A DNA stretch of 38,220 nucleotides from an uncultured Porphyromonadaceae bacterium (GCA_947073495.1 CAMTMX010000027.1:1-38220), one strand, 5' to 3'; counted from the first letter of the stretch, positions 17,891-26,562 are shown. Translations and numbers: made by a program. The notes: generated by a model from the sequence alone, not told the origin.

Positions 17891-17925
17891 AAAGCGAACC
17901 TTGAATGGCTTCAAGGTTCGCTTTT
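17890..17925 (+). terminator. Terminator of tRNA-Ala
   Basis: A perfect 16-bp stem (arms 17890-17905 and 17910-17925, AAAAGCGAACCTTGAA and its complement) with a 4-base loop and a T-rich end. Its first base is the final A of the tRNA CCA end. Confidence 0.9.
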
Positions 17926-17955
17926 GTTATTATTATACATGATTATATTTTTTCT

Positions 17956-18267
17956 ATGAAAGTGATAGAAATGAATATCGAAAAAATTATAGCCTTATGT
18001 AAAAAATACAAGGTCTCTAAGCTATGGGTTTTCGGTTCTATCCTCACACCGCGCTTTAACGAAAATAGCGACATAGATTTCTCTGTAAATTTTGATGCGG
18101 ACTCTATCCGACGTGAAGGTCTCGATTGGGCTAACATCTTTTTCGAATTCATGCATGAACTTGAAAACCTATTCAACCGCCGTATAGACCTTGTATGCGA
18201 TGATGCGGTAAAGAATAAGTTCTTTCGTAATGAGCTTGATAATACAAAACAACTGATATATGGATGA
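17956..18267 (+). CDS. MNT-type nucleotidyltransferase antitoxin (MntA-like)
   Basis: 103 residues from the ATG at 17956; a second ATG at 17971 is also possible. An in-frame ATG at 17905 is rejected because it lies in the tRNA terminator loop. The active-site motif of minimal nucleotidyltransferases is complete: FGS, ten residues, then DID (GSX10DXD), with a later RRIDLV that fits the third carboxylate. In MNT/HepT systems this enzyme neutralises the HepT RNase by adding AMP to a tyrosine of its RX4HXY motif. Here the overlapping HepT gene is broken (frameshift and stop), so the antitoxin is an orphan. No separate promoter is obvious; it follows the tRNA terminator directly. Confidence 0.88.
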   Translation: MKVIEMNIEKIIALCKKYKVSKLWVFGSILTPRFNENSDIDFSVNFDADSIRREGLDWANIFFEFMHELENLFNRRIDLVCDDAVKNKFFRNELDNTKQLIYG

Positions 18268-18591
18268 ATCAAAAAATATCTTCAAGATATTCTTCAAGCA
18301 ATTTCTGAAATTGAAATGGCGGAAATACGGCTTGGTCGTCAATTTGATATTTTTGAAAATGATGTGATATTTCGTAAATTTGTGGAACGAAATATCGAAA
18401 TTATGGGAGAAGCAATGAACCGTGTTTTGAAGATTCAGCCTGATATCCGGATAACATCTGCACGAAAAATCGTAGACACCCGCAACTACGTCATCCACGC
18501 ATACGATTCCTTAAAACCTGATATTCTATGAGCAATCGTTATCAACCATATACCCAAGTTTAAACAGGAGTTAGAAAGATTAATAGAATAA
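18260..18591 (+). pseudogene. HepT-like toxin gene, inactivated (frameshift plus nonsense)
   Basis: An ATG at 18260 overlaps the MNT stop by 8 bases and opens MDESK, but the frame then runs into unrelated residues and a stop. One extra A in the six-A run at 18271-18276 would restore a HepT frame (continuing KYLQDILQAISEIEMAEIRLGRQF). That second frame contains the HepT signature RNYVIHAY (RX4HXY) and ...ERNIEIMGEAMNRVL. It is then cut by TGA at 18529-18531, where the family has a conserved Trp (TGG). After this stop the frame continues as AIVINHIPKFKQELERLIE to the natural stop at 18591. Repairing both lesions gives about 110 residues, the normal HepT length. Either true decay or, for the A run only, a sequencing error. 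Confidence 0.85.
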
Positions 18592-18621
18592 AAAAGGCAG
18601 ATTTTTAGGTCTGCCTTTTTT
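18590..18621. terminator. Bidirectional terminator
   Basis: Perfect 12-bp stem AAAAAAGGCAGA / TCTGCCTTTTTT (18590-18601 and 18610-18621) with an 8-base loop, T-run in both directions. It lies between the HepT pseudogene and the convergent rpe gene. Confidence 0.9.
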
Positions 18622-18635
18622 ATATCCAACCAAAT

Positions 18636-19283
18636 TTATTTTAAATTTTTGAGGAGGTTGATGCGGGCATGCGGGTCGGGGGCTCCGAAGACATAGCTTC
18701 CGGCTACGAGGATATCCGTCCCGGCAGCTGCGAGTTCCGCTCCGGTTGTTTCATTTACTCCACCATCCACCTCTATCTTGGCATGAGAACCGGTTTTAGA
18801 AATCAGTTCCTTCAATTGTCTTACCTTATCCAATGTATGGCGGATAAAAGGCTGTCCTCCAAATCCAGGATTGACCGACATGAGCAACACAAGGTCGACA
18901 TCTCCTATAATATCTTCAAGCATAACCACGGGAGTAGCGGGATTAAGAGTGACTCCTGCCTTCATTCCGGCTTTGTGAATAGCTCCGACAGTGCTGTGAA
19001 GATGTCGGCATGCCTCATAATGCACATTCATCAAATGCGCTCCCGTATCTCTCACCTGATTCACCCATTTATCAGGCTCTACTATCATAAGATGCACATC
19101 CATCGGCTTCTCACAAATCTTCCCTACAGAATTAAGAACCGAAAAGCCGAACGATATATTGGGGACAAAAACTCCATCCATCACATCAAGATGAAGATAA
19201 TCTGCTGCAGAACCGTTGATCATCTCCACCTCCTTGCGGAGATCAAGAAAATCAGCAGCTAAAAGTGACGGGGAAACTTCCAT
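18636..19283 (-). CDS. rpe: Ribulose-phosphate 3-epimerase
   Basis: 215 residues, full length for the family. TIM-barrel motifs are intact: VSPSLLAADFLDL, the metal-binding LHLDVMDGVFVPNISFG, DVHLMI, LLMSVNPGFGGQPFI and the C-terminal IEVDGGVNETT and GTDILVAGSYVFG phosphate-binding region. It interconverts ribulose-5-phosphate and xylulose-5-phosphate in the pentose phosphate pathway, in the cytoplasm, with a divalent metal held by the His/Asp residues seen. It is transcribed alone, between the terminator of the dedA gene upstream and its own at 18590-18621. Confidence 0.97.
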   Translation of the reverse strand: MEVSPSLLAADFLDLRKEVEMINGSAADYLHLDVMDGVFVPNISFGFSVLNSVGKICEKPMDVHLMIVEPDKWVNQVRDTGAHLMNVHYEACRHLHSTVGAIHKAGMKAGVTLNPATPVVMLEDIIGDVDLVLLMSVNPGFGGQPFIRHTLDKVRQLKELISKTGSHAKIEVDGGVNETTGAELAAAGTDILVAGSYVFGAPDPHARINLLKNLK

Positions 19284-19380
19284 TTCAAATTTGATTTAAG
19301 GTTAGTATGAATATTATGTTTGTGTTTCACAAGCCATTATTACTCAATTCTCGCAATCAAGAGTTGAATAAATAAAACTT

Positions 19381-19416
19381 TTGAAAAAAGGATGACCATG
19401 GTCATCCTTTTTTCAA
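19381..19416. terminator. 36-bp perfect palindrome, terminator of the dedA gene
   Basis: Both halves (19381-19398 and 19399-19416) are exactly complementary, with centre CCATGG and outer runs of six A/T. The palindrome overlaps the dedA stop codon (19413-19415), so transcription would end directly at the end of the gene. Confidence 0.85.
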
Positions 19417-20096
19417 ACAGACTGTTTAGGTTTTGGTTTGAATGCGTTCCAAAGGATAAAAGCAAGACATACCACGGCTATGCCATAGCCGCACCATGTA
19501 AGATACTTATTATATTCCTCCACTTTCTCAAATAATTGATCTGGTGAAACAGTTGTGGATAACCAATACCCCAAAGCGGCAAGAATACTGTTCCAGACCA
19601 ACGCACCCAAACTCGTGAATATTGCGAACTGCCCCACATTCATTTTGGAGATACCTGCGGGAATGGATATCAGCTGTCTGATTGCAGGGATAAGGCGACC
19701 TATAAATGTGGAAATTGCGCCGTGTTTATCGAAATATGCCTCCGCTTTTTCCACTTTCTGACGATTGATCATCAGCATGTGTCCGAAACGGCTGTCTGAA
19801 AACGCATATACCACCGGACGACCGATCCAGAGCGCCAGATAATAATTTATAAACGCTCCGACCAAAGCTCCCAGGGTAGCAAAAACCACTACCATAAAAA
19901 TGTTCATGTCGCTTCCTGCTCCAGTGTTCGTACAGGCAAGATAAGCGGCGGGAGGCACTACAACTTCTGACGGAAATGGGATAAAAGAACTCTCTATCAC
20001 CATGAATAAAAACACGAAAAGATAGTTTGCATTATCTACAAACCACTGAAAAAATTGACTGGCATCAAAAATTGCCAGAGGAATCAAGTCAAGCAT
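19413..20096 (-). CDS. DedA family membrane protein (VTT/SNARE-associated domain)
   Basis: 227 residues with a DedA domain: the re-entrant hairpin region ESSFIPFPSEVVVPPAAYLA, then GALVGAFINYYLALWIGRP, and the conserved ISTFIGRLIPAIRQLISIPAGISKM with the basic and acidic residues that mark the family. Several membrane helices follow. DedA proteins are inner-membrane transporters; some members flip undecaprenyl phosphate and others act on phosphatidylethanolamine, and the present sequence does not tell which. It lies 55 bases after the glycosylase-like gene, so it may be the last gene of the fprA transcript, and its own stop lies in a palindromic terminator. Confidence 0.92.
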   Translation of the reverse strand: MLDLIPLAIFDASQFFQWFVDNANYLFVFLFMVIESSFIPFPSEVVVPPAAYLACTNTGAGSDMNIFMVVVFATLGALVGAFINYYLALWIGRPVVYAFSDSRFGHMLMINRQKVEKAEAYFDKHGAISTFIGRLIPAIRQLISIPAGISKMNVGQFAIFTSLGALVWNSILAALGYWLSTTVSPDQLFEKVEEYNKYLTWCGYGIAVVCLAFILWNAFKPKPKQSV

Positions 20097-20151
20097 ATAT
20101 GTTTATTATATGTGATGTCTAAATTTTACAACACAGATCTGCCATTCTTGT

Positions 20152-20742
20152 TTAAACAAGTCCGGTGTCCACGAGCATTTTTCTATAAAACTCTGCCTTG
20201 GATTCAAGTTTCATAGGATAGGCTCGCGAAGAAGAAGGCATTCTCCAGTGTCGGAACTTTCTGATGCCGCCATCAGGCAAACTTATAGAACAGTCAATCG
20301 CTTCCCCGACCTTGGGAACATCCGTGCCGGTCAGTGAAGCTATCACTCCGGCAGCTTTCTCCCCCGTGGTGGCAACTGCGACACAATCCGGAAGTTCCGC
20401 AAGTGATGCCGACAAATCTATTGTCTTGTCTATCTGGAGCCATTTGTCAGACGCATTGTCTTTCATCCTGACCACTTCCTTGCCAGTATCACTCAATGCC
20501 ACTCCCTTTTCTATAAGAAGAGCCTTGATTTCATCTACTTTAAATGTCTTATGTCCGGCATCAACCAACGCATCTTTTGAACCCAAATAAATAATCCCGA
20601 ATATCCGCCACATATCATTGATGAAATTCGGATAATAAAAATTCATCGACCACCGGTTTTGCTTCGGTGGGAAGGTGCCACACATCAGAAGCTTGGCATT
20701 CTTCGGGAAGAATGGTTCAAGAGGGTGAGTTTCAGCCAACAT
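20152..20742 (-). CDS. Uracil-DNA glycosylase family protein
   Basis: 196 residues. The N-terminal LLMCGTFPPKQNRWSMNFYYPN matches the water-activating loop of the UDG superfamily found in a Bacteroidetes group, followed by DMWRIFG and, near the C-terminus, RKFRHWRMPSSSRAYPMKLESK, which corresponds to the DNA-intercalating/His loop region (here with HWRMPSSS). Likely role is removal of uracil or a mismatched base from DNA, though substrate is unproven. It starts 7 bases after the fprA stop codon, indicating one transcript with fprA. Confidence 0.8.
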   Translation of the reverse strand: MLAETHPLEPFFPKNAKLLMCGTFPPKQNRWSMNFYYPNFINDMWRIFGIIYLGSKDALVDAGHKTFKVDEIKALLIEKGVALSDTGKEVVRMKDNASDKWLQIDKTIDLSASLAELPDCVAVATTGEKAAGVIASLTGTDVPKVGEAIDCSISLPDGGIRKFRHWRMPSSSRAYPMKLESKAEFYRKMLVDTGLV

Positions 20743-20749
20743 ATTTATT

Positions 20750-21943
20750 TTATTTAAGTTTTAAAGATGCCACAACATTTTCAGCAATACGTGCCGCAGC
20801 TTCATAAACAGATGCATCCGCTGACTGCTTCATATCAAGAGAATCAACCACTTCGAGTTTCATCTTCTCAACATATTCCTTCAATTTCCCCGCTGCAGCT
20901 GTTGCCCATGTGAACGAGCCGAATGTGGCGATCACTTTATTTTTGATCTCCCTTGTCTCCATGGCGATCATAAATTGTTCTACAGGAGGGAATATATGCA
21001 TCGAATAAGTCGGAGCGCCAACTATAAGACCTTCATAACGGAAAGCATCAGAAATCATATAGCTTAGATTTGATTTCGAAGCATTGTGAATCTTAATGTT
21101 CTTAACACCGCGGACAGCAAGTTGGCGCGCAATTTCTTCAGCGACTTCCGCCGTGTTTCCATACATCGAACCATATATGATTGTCACACCCGGCTCACTT
21201 TCATATTTGCTCAGACTATCGTAGATACCGACCACCTTTGAAATATTATCGTGCCATACAGGTCCGTGAGTCGAACATATATACTTTATGTCAAGCCCCG
21301 AAGTTTTCTCAAAAGCCTTCTGCACAAACCTTCCATATTTCCCTACAATATTGGAATAATAGCGATACATCTCGTCCCAATACCACCCGGTCTCCATCTC
21401 ACTGTCGACCACTCCTCCATTGAGGGCACCGAATGTCCCGAATGCATCCCCGGAAAACAAAACCCCTTCTTCCTCCAAATACGTCATCATGGTTTCAGGC
21501 CAATGCACCATAGGAGTCAAAAAGAATTTCAAGGTTTTTCCGCCAAGATCGAGAGTCTCGCCGTCTTTTATTTCCAGAAAATGCTCGTCTGATATGTGAT
21601 AAAAGCCTTTAACCATTGATATTGTCTGCCGGTTGCCTACAATTTTAATTTCAGGATATGTTGCGAGCACGACAGGGATACCTCCGGAGTGATCAGGCTC
21701 CATGTGATTGATAACAAGGAAATCCGGAGAAGCGGTTCCGATCTCAGAATTTATTGCATGTATATAATCAAGCACCGTGCCGATTTCTACAGTGTCGATC
21801 AACGCTACTTTTTCACCGCCTCTGACGATATACGAATTATAGCTTACGCCATTAGGAAGAGGCCACAACCCTTCAAACCTGTCTGTATTGCGGTCATTAA
21901 CCCCAACGTAAAGTACGTCTTTAGTAATTTCTCTGATATTCAT
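20750..21943 (-). CDS. fprA: FprA family A-type flavoprotein (flavodiiron protein)
   Basis: I use the ATG at 21943 (MNIREITKDVLYVGVNDR), giving 397 residues, the family length; 16 codons upstream are open but look like leader. The metallo-beta-lactamase half has the di-iron ligands in NHMEPDHSGG, HWPETMM, FSGDAFGTFG and CSTHGPVWH. The flavodoxin half starts with the FMN loop IIYGSMYGNTAEVAEEIA and contains VGAPTYSMHIFPPVEQF and TFGSFTWATAA. These cytoplasmic enzymes reduce O2 to water or NO to N2O with electrons from rubredoxin or similar donors, protecting anaerobes from oxidative or nitrosative stress. First gene of the fprA - glycosylase (- dedA) group. Confidence 0.96.
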   Translation of the reverse strand: MNIREITKDVLYVGVNDRNTDRFEGLWPLPNGVSYNSYIVRGGEKVALIDTVEIGTVLDYIHAINSEIGTASPDFLVINHMEPDHSGGIPVVLATYPEIKIVGNRQTISMVKGFYHISDEHFLEIKDGETLDLGGKTLKFFLTPMVHWPETMMTYLEEEGVLFSGDAFGTFGALNGGVVDSEMETGWYWDEMYRYYSNIVGKYGRFVQKAFEKTSGLDIKYICSTHGPVWHDNISKVVGIYDSLSKYESEPGVTIIYGSMYGNTAEVAEEIARQLAVRGVKNIKIHNASKSNLSYMISDAFRYEGLIVGAPTYSMHIFPPVEQFMIAMETREIKNKVIATFGSFTWATAAAGKLKEYVEKMKLEVVDSLDMKQSADASVYEAAARIAENVVASLKLK

Positions 21944-22036
21944 TGTCAAATATATTTTAGCGGATTCGATTATTCCATTTATTATAACCATCTATATAAA
22001 AGCTAAAAATAATCTACCGCCCGTTTTTTCAGACTA

Positions 22037-22068
22037 CAAAATTACTCAAAAAAACGCGCATTAACAAT
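22037..22068 (-). promoter_or_regulatory. Probable promoter of fprA
   Basis: On the minus strand ATTG (22065-22068), a 20-base spacer, then TAATTTTG (22037-22044). The -7 box is perfect; the -33 box has three of four bases. It predicts a leader of about 85 bases before the fprA ATG. Confidence 0.55.
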
Positions 22069-22168
22069 ATTGAAAACACTTATATCTTAATTGTGAAAAA
22101 ACCTACCACTAAAATATTCTCATATTTCGATTAATTTCTGTAATTTTGTAAAATATTTGACAACAGCA

Positions 22169-22549
22169 ATGAAAACATACTTAGTCACCATTATTCTCCT
22201 CGTTATTTCAAATGTTTTTATGACAATAGCATGGTACGGCCATCTGAAACTGCAGACAACAGGAATATCCAAAAATTGGCCACTTTTTGTGGTTATTTTG
22301 TTTTCATGGGGCGTAGCGCTATTGGAGTATTGCTTCATGATTCCTGCAAACCGAATTGGTTATAATATCAACGGCGGACCATTCTCCCTCTTCCAGCTCA
22401 AAGTCATCCAGGAGGTGATAACTCTGACTGTTTTTACAATCCTTGCTATGTTTTTCTTCTCCGGAGAGAAATTGCATTGGAACCACATCGCCGCCTTTCT
22501 TTGCCTTGTTGGTGCTGTATGTTTCACATTTCTTCCTCAAAATAATTAA
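22169..22549 (+). CDS. DMT/DUF486 family small membrane protein
   Basis: 126 residues from the ATG at 22169 (MKTYLVTIILLVISNVFMTIAWYGHLK). A TTG four codons upstream is not needed. Four membrane helices, with the DUF486 signature TIAWYGHLK in the first helix and CFMIPANRIGY in the second loop, then FSLFQLKVIQEVITL. It belongs to the drug/metabolite transporter superfamily by fold, but DUF486 members have no known substrate. The gene ends 5 bases before the tRNA-dihydrouridine synthase, so the two are likely co-transcribed. Confidence 0.88.
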   Translation: MKTYLVTIILLVISNVFMTIAWYGHLKLQTTGISKNWPLFVVILFSWGVALLEYCFMIPANRIGYNINGGPFSLFQLKVIQEVITLTVFTILAMFFFSGEKLHWNHIAAFLCLVGAVCFTFLPQNN

Positions 22550-22554
22550 TTTTC

Positions 22555-23478
22555 ATGTTCTATCATTTCGCTCCTGTCCAAGGGCATACCGACGCCCCTT
22601 ATAGACATTTCCATGCTCTCGGCTACGGTGCCGAGACTGATTATTACACCCCGTTCATTCGTCTTGAACACGGTCAACTCCGTAATCGCGATATTAAAGA
22701 CTTCTCATCTGAACTCAATGACGGCACACACATAGTGCCCCAGATCATTTTCAGAGATAAAGAAGAGCTGACAATCCTCGTGAAGAGAATAAAAGAATTG
22801 GGGGCATCTGAAATCGACTTGAACATGGGATGCCCGTTCCCTTTGCAGACAGGGCATGGAAGAGGAGCAGCTACTGTTGCCAATGAAGACCTTGCGAAAT
22901 CTGTCATAGATACAGTCAAAGAAAATTGCGACATCAAATTTTCTGTTAAGATTCGGCTCGGACTTAATGATCCCGACGAATGGAAAAAACTCCTCCCTCA
23001 CTTAAATGAAGTGGAACTTACTCATATATCTGTCCACCCTCGGGTTGCAAAACAACAATATGGCGGAGACCTTGACCTCATCCGTTTTTCCAGAATACTC
23101 AAGGAAAGCAAAAACCCTGTGGTATATAACGGAGAGATACATACTCCGCAGGATATCGATAGAGTCCTTAACGACTTTCCCGATGTAGCGGGAATTATGA
23201 TTGGAAGAGGACTTCTCGCCAGACCCTCTCTTGTAAAAGAATACCTTTCCGGGAAAGAATGGTCACAGGAAGAAAGAGTTGAAGAGATGCTGAAATTCCA
23301 TCGGGCGCTTCTTGATTATTACACCTCCACTCTTTGTGGTGACAGCCAGATCATCTCCAAAATCAAACCATTTTGGGAATATGCAGAAGAAGAAATCGGA
23401 AGAAAACCTTGGAAAGCGATCAAGAAAGCGACCAACATCGCCAAATATCACTCTGCTGTGGCATCAATTGATTTTTAG
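22555..23478 (+). CDS. dus: tRNA-dihydrouridine synthase
   Basis: 307 residues. FMN-binding TIM-barrel motifs of the Dus family: APVQGHTDAPYRHFH at the N-terminus, IDLNMGCPFPLQTGHGRGAAT with the catalytic Cys in the NxGCP motif, FSVKIRLGLND, HISVHPRVAKQQYGG and VVYNGEIHTPQDI, then GIMIGRGLLARPSL. It reduces uridines in tRNA D-loops. The position specificity (DusA/B/C type) cannot be read from the sequence. It is preceded by the DUF486 gene and followed after 56 bases by the nucleosidase gene. Confidence 0.95.
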   Translation: MFYHFAPVQGHTDAPYRHFHALGYGAETDYYTPFIRLEHGQLRNRDIKDFSSELNDGTHIVPQIIFRDKEELTILVKRIKELGASEIDLNMGCPFPLQTGHGRGAATVANEDLAKSVIDTVKENCDIKFSVKIRLGLNDPDEWKKLLPHLNEVELTHISVHPRVAKQQYGGDLDLIRFSRILKESKNPVVYNGEIHTPQDIDRVLNDFPDVAGIMIGRGLLARPSLVKEYLSGKEWSQEERVEEMLKFHRALLDYYTSTLCGDSQIISKIKPFWEYAEEEIGRKPWKAIKKATNIAKYHSAVASIDF

Positions 23479-23534
23479 GCTGCAACTTAGTAATATTACC
23501 CATACACCCTCAACACTAAACTATAAACCATAGA

Positions 23535-24212
23535 ATGAAAATCCTGATCTTGGCTGCTATGGACAAAGAACTGCAGCTCATCAAAAATATATTGGAGAAT
23601 TCTGAAGAGGTCAACATAAACGGAATCACTTTAGAGCATGGTCATATAAAAGATCATGAGATCTATGCCGGAAAATGCGGCATAGGGAAAGTCAATGCTG
23701 CCGTCAACACATACCGGCTCATTGAAGCCCTACATCCCGATCTGATCATAAACAGCGGAGTTGCCGGTGGGGCAGGCATCCCTATAGGTTCCGTGCTTGT
23801 GGCAGATCGTGTTGCATACGACGACGTATGGTGCGGACCCGGAACCAACTATGGTGAGGCAGACGGATTTCCACAATATTTCATTCCGTCGCCACGCATA
23901 ATCGATCTCGCAAAAAGCGTGGCTAAAGAAGATTTTGTAAGGTTCGGTCTTATCTGTAGTGGAGATAAGTTTATATCCACTCATGAAGAGATTCAATTCA
24001 TTCGTTCCTATTTTCCCGATGTCCTTGCAGTGGATATGGAATCGGCGGCGATTGCACAGGTGAGCCACCTCACTTCTACCCCGTTCAACATCGTAAGAGT
24101 GGTGAGCGATACTCCCGGGGAAGGAGAAAACATTTCTCAATATAAAAATTTCTGGAACGAGGCACCCCAAAAGACTTTCGGTATAGTGAAAGAACTTATC
24201 GAAAATATCTGA
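23535..24212 (+). CDS. mtnN: 5'-methylthioadenosine/S-adenosylhomocysteine nucleosidase
   Basis: 225 residues. Nucleosidase motifs: ILAAMDKELQLIKNIL (Glu near the N-terminus), CGIGKVNAA, INSGVAGGAG, the purine/ribose contact VDMESAAIAQVSHL with the Met-Glu pair, and the catalytic Asp in VVSDTPGEGENISQYKNF. It cleaves the N-glycosidic bond of MTA and SAH, recycling methionine and removing products of methyl transfer and polyamine or autoinducer-2 synthesis. Cytoplasmic. The next gene, a BASS-type transporter, starts 5 bases after its stop, so they form an operon. Confidence 0.95.
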   Translation: MKILILAAMDKELQLIKNILENSEEVNINGITLEHGHIKDHEIYAGKCGIGKVNAAVNTYRLIEALHPDLIINSGVAGGAGIPIGSVLVADRVAYDDVWCGPGTNYGEADGFPQYFIPSPRIIDLAKSVAKEDFVRFGLICSGDKFISTHEEIQFIRSYFPDVLAVDMESAAIAQVSHLTSTPFNIVRVVSDTPGEGENISQYKNFWNEAPQKTFGIVKELIENI

Positions 24213-24216
24213 CAGG

Positions 24217-25161
24217 ATGAAACATTCAATAAAAAAGTCACAACTGAAGACTCTCATGCTTCCTATCGCAATGGTTGGAGGGGCGGTATTCTATAAATGG
24301 ATGGGATATCTGACATTCCTGTCGCCATATCTCATCTTCACAATGCTCTTCATAACATATTGCAAGCTGAAGATCTCTGATTTCAAACCCAACAAATTTG
24401 AAATAACCCTTCTTTTATCTCAAATCCTGTTGGCAGTCTTCGCCTATGGCGTCACTTTCTTTTGGAACCGCACTCTCGCCGAAGGGGTATTCATCTGTTT
24501 CTTTATCCCTACCGCAACAGCTGCACCCGTCATAACCTCAATGCTTGGAGGGAGTATTTCAAAAGTAGCCACATACAGTTTGATGTGTAATGCCGTGGTG
24601 GCGGTCGCTGGACCTTTAATCTTCGCAGCGATCGGCGAACACAGCGAAATCACGTTTTTTGAATCTTTCAAACTGATTCTTTCCCAAGTGTTCCCACTGA
24701 TTATTATGCCTTTGGCACTTGCCCTGATATTAAGATATTGCTTACCCAAAGTGCATTCCAAAATCGTGGGTATGCAACAGCTTTCTTTTTATCTTTGGGC
24801 AGTTTCTCTTTTCATAGTAGTCGGAAGCTGCATGAGTTTTGCAATCAAAAACTGGACTCCCGATGCCACCTGGACAATCATTCTTCTTGCATTTGGAGCT
24901 CTGCTCGCATGCCTCGTTCAGTTTAAACTGGGAAGGGTGATTGGAGGCAAGTTTGGCGACAAGGTTGCCGGAGGTCAGGGATTAGGTCAGAAAAACACAG
25001 TGCTTGCAGTATGGCTCGCTCTCGCTTATCTTAATCCTATGGCGTCGCTTGCCCCTGCGTCATACGTGGCATGGCAAAACATCATAAACTCCTGGCAATT
25101 GATGCGACATCAGAATCGCTTGGAAGCCCTTAAGATGAAAAGCAGCAAGGAGACTGTGTAG
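24217..25161 (+). CDS. BASS-type (bile acid:sodium symporter superfamily) transporter
   Basis: 314 residues with about ten hydrophobic helices. The helix-break region FFIPTATAAPVITSMLGGSISKVATYSLMCN and the second repeat with GGQGLGQKNTVLAVWLALAYLNPMASLAPASYVAWQN resemble the two inverted-repeat crossover motifs of the BASS fold. Substrate unknown; the tight coupling to the MTA/SAH nucleosidase gene (5-base spacing) invites a link to sulfur or purine metabolites, which is only a guess. It ends at a very strong terminator. Confidence 0.75.
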   Translation: MKHSIKKSQLKTLMLPIAMVGGAVFYKWMGYLTFLSPYLIFTMLFITYCKLKISDFKPNKFEITLLLSQILLAVFAYGVTFFWNRTLAEGVFICFFIPTATAAPVITSMLGGSISKVATYSLMCNAVVAVAGPLIFAAIGEHSEITFFESFKLILSQVFPLIIMPLALALILRYCLPKVHSKIVGMQQLSFYLWAVSLFIVVGSCMSFAIKNWTPDATWTIILLAFGALLACLVQFKLGRVIGGKFGDKVAGGQGLGQKNTVLAVWLALAYLNPMASLAPASYVAWQNIINSWQLMRHQNRLEALKMKSSKETV

Positions 25162-25173
25162 ACCTCCTACCAG

Positions 25174-25216
25174 AAAAAGTCATGGCAGAGAACAAAGTTC
25201 TCTGCCATGACTTTTT
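25174..25216. terminator. Bidirectional terminator with a 20-bp perfect stem
   Basis: Arms 25174-25193 and 25197-25216 are perfectly complementary around an AAA loop, with five A/T at each end. It lies between the convergent transporter and helicase genes and serves both. Confidence 0.9.
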
Positions 25217-25228
25217 AACAAGGTATTA

Positions 25229-26539
25229 TTATTCCCGTTTTTCAGATTTATTCGCAGATTTCCTTACATTATCCGACTTATTGCAGGAACGGTTATTGCC
25301 GTTACCTTTTTTCTGCCCGTTGTTCTTGTTTCCCCTAAAATATTTTTTCTTACCGTTCCTTCTTCCTTTCCCTCCGTTATGGGAATCGTTTCCATATTCC
25401 GGAGCCTCACCCAAATCCGCCGGCACCGGAAGTTTTTCCACACTCTTCTCAAGGAGCCGCTCTATTATCCTGAACCTACCTCTTTCCTTTTCGCTTATAA
25501 AAGTATAGGCACTCCCGTCCTTGTCGGCGCGGGCGGTCCTTCCTATGCGGTGCACATAATCTTCTGCCTCATGTGGCACGTCATAGTTGATGACAGTTTC
25601 TATACTATCTATATCAATGCCTCTGGATATTATATCGGTTGCAACCACCACATTGATTTTTCCCGCCTTAAAGTCAAGCAACACATCCTCCCGCTCCTTT
25701 TGGTCGAGATCCGAATGCATCTCCCCCACCTTAATTCTATGTTTCCTCAATGCCTTAGCAAGCTCTTTTACCTTCAGTTTCGAAGATGAGAACACAATCA
25801 CCTTTTGAGGCGGATTCTCCTTGAACATTCTTTCAAGAATAGGGAGTTTCTGTGTTTCATAACACACTATCGCCCTTTGTTTTATTTTATCTGCAGGTTT
25901 GGATACCGCAAGCTTCACCTCTGCGGGATTTTTAAGAATCTGATCCGCCATCTGTTGAATCTTTGGCGGCATTGTTGCGGAAAACAATAGCGTCTGCCTG
26001 TTTTTGGGAAGATGACCTATGATCTGCATGATATCGTCGAAGAAACCCATGTCTAACATTCGGTCTGCTTCATCAAGAATAAAGAACGAAACCTTTGAAA
26101 GATCCACATGCCCCATGCTTAAATGAGCAAGAAGCCTGCCGGGGGTTGCGATGACCACATCCGCCCCCATCTTCAACCCCTTTCTTTGTTGCTCATAAGT
26201 GTGTCCGTCCGTTCCTCCATAGATTGCCATGCTGCTCACGGGCATGAAATAAGAAAAACCCTGCATCTGTCGGTCGATCTGCTGTGCAAGCTCCCTTGTA
26301 GGTGCCATGACAACACAATTCACATTGTCTTGTGGATAGTTGTCATTAACCAGTCTTTCAATCACAGGCAATAGATAAGCTGCAGTTTTGCCTGTGCCGG
26401 TCTGGGCAACGGCAAGCAGGTCTTTCCCTTCAAGCACGGGAGGTATTGTCTGTTCCTGAATTGGGGTGCATTCATCAAAATGCATATCATATAAAGCATC
26501 GAGCAGATCGTCGTTAGTCAGGATATCTTCAAATTTCAT
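25229..26539 (-). CDS. DEAD-box ATP-dependent RNA helicase, RhlE-like
   Basis: 436 residues. Q motif (CTPIQEQTIPPVL), Walker A AQTGTGKTAAY, PTRELAQQID, TPGRLLAHL, DEAD in FILDEADRMLDMGF, SATMP, and the second-lobe motifs VVATDIISRGIDI and YVHRIGRTARA are all present. The core ends near residue 365, followed by a low-complexity basic tail rich in Gly, Asn and Lys of about 70 residues that probably binds RNA. By family it remodels rRNA or mRNA structure, often under cold or stress. The start is supported by the Q-motif spacing and a promoter just upstream. Confidence 0.94.
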   Translation of the reverse strand: MKFEDILTNDDLLDALYDMHFDECTPIQEQTIPPVLEGKDLLAVAQTGTGKTAAYLLPVIERLVNDNYPQDNVNCVVMAPTRELAQQIDRQMQGFSYFMPVSSMAIYGGTDGHTYEQQRKGLKMGADVVIATPGRLLAHLSMGHVDLSKVSFFILDEADRMLDMGFFDDIMQIIGHLPKNRQTLLFSATMPPKIQQMADQILKNPAEVKLAVSKPADKIKQRAIVCYETQKLPILERMFKENPPQKVIVFSSSKLKVKELAKALRKHRIKVGEMHSDLDQKEREDVLLDFKAGKINVVVATDIISRGIDIDSIETVINYDVPHEAEDYVHRIGRTARADKDGSAYTFISEKERGRFRIIERLLEKSVEKLPVPADLGEAPEYGNDSHNGGKGRRNGKKKYFRGNKNNGQKKGNGNNRSCNKSDNVRKSANKSEKRE

Positions 26540-26562
26540 CTTTTATATTCTATATTATTGTG

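Noticed and set aside
17905..17955. Upstream ATG extension of the first MNT gene
   Set aside because: The ATG is in the tRNA terminator hairpin and the added residues are hydrophobic noise from the terminator region.
17814..18591. Integrated element using tRNA-Ala as attachment site
   Set aside because: No direct repeat of the tRNA 3' end is found elsewhere in the window, and no integrase is present.
18669..19262. 197-codon open frame antisense to rpe
   Set aside because: Exactly opposite rpe, low-complexity residue mix, no family motif.
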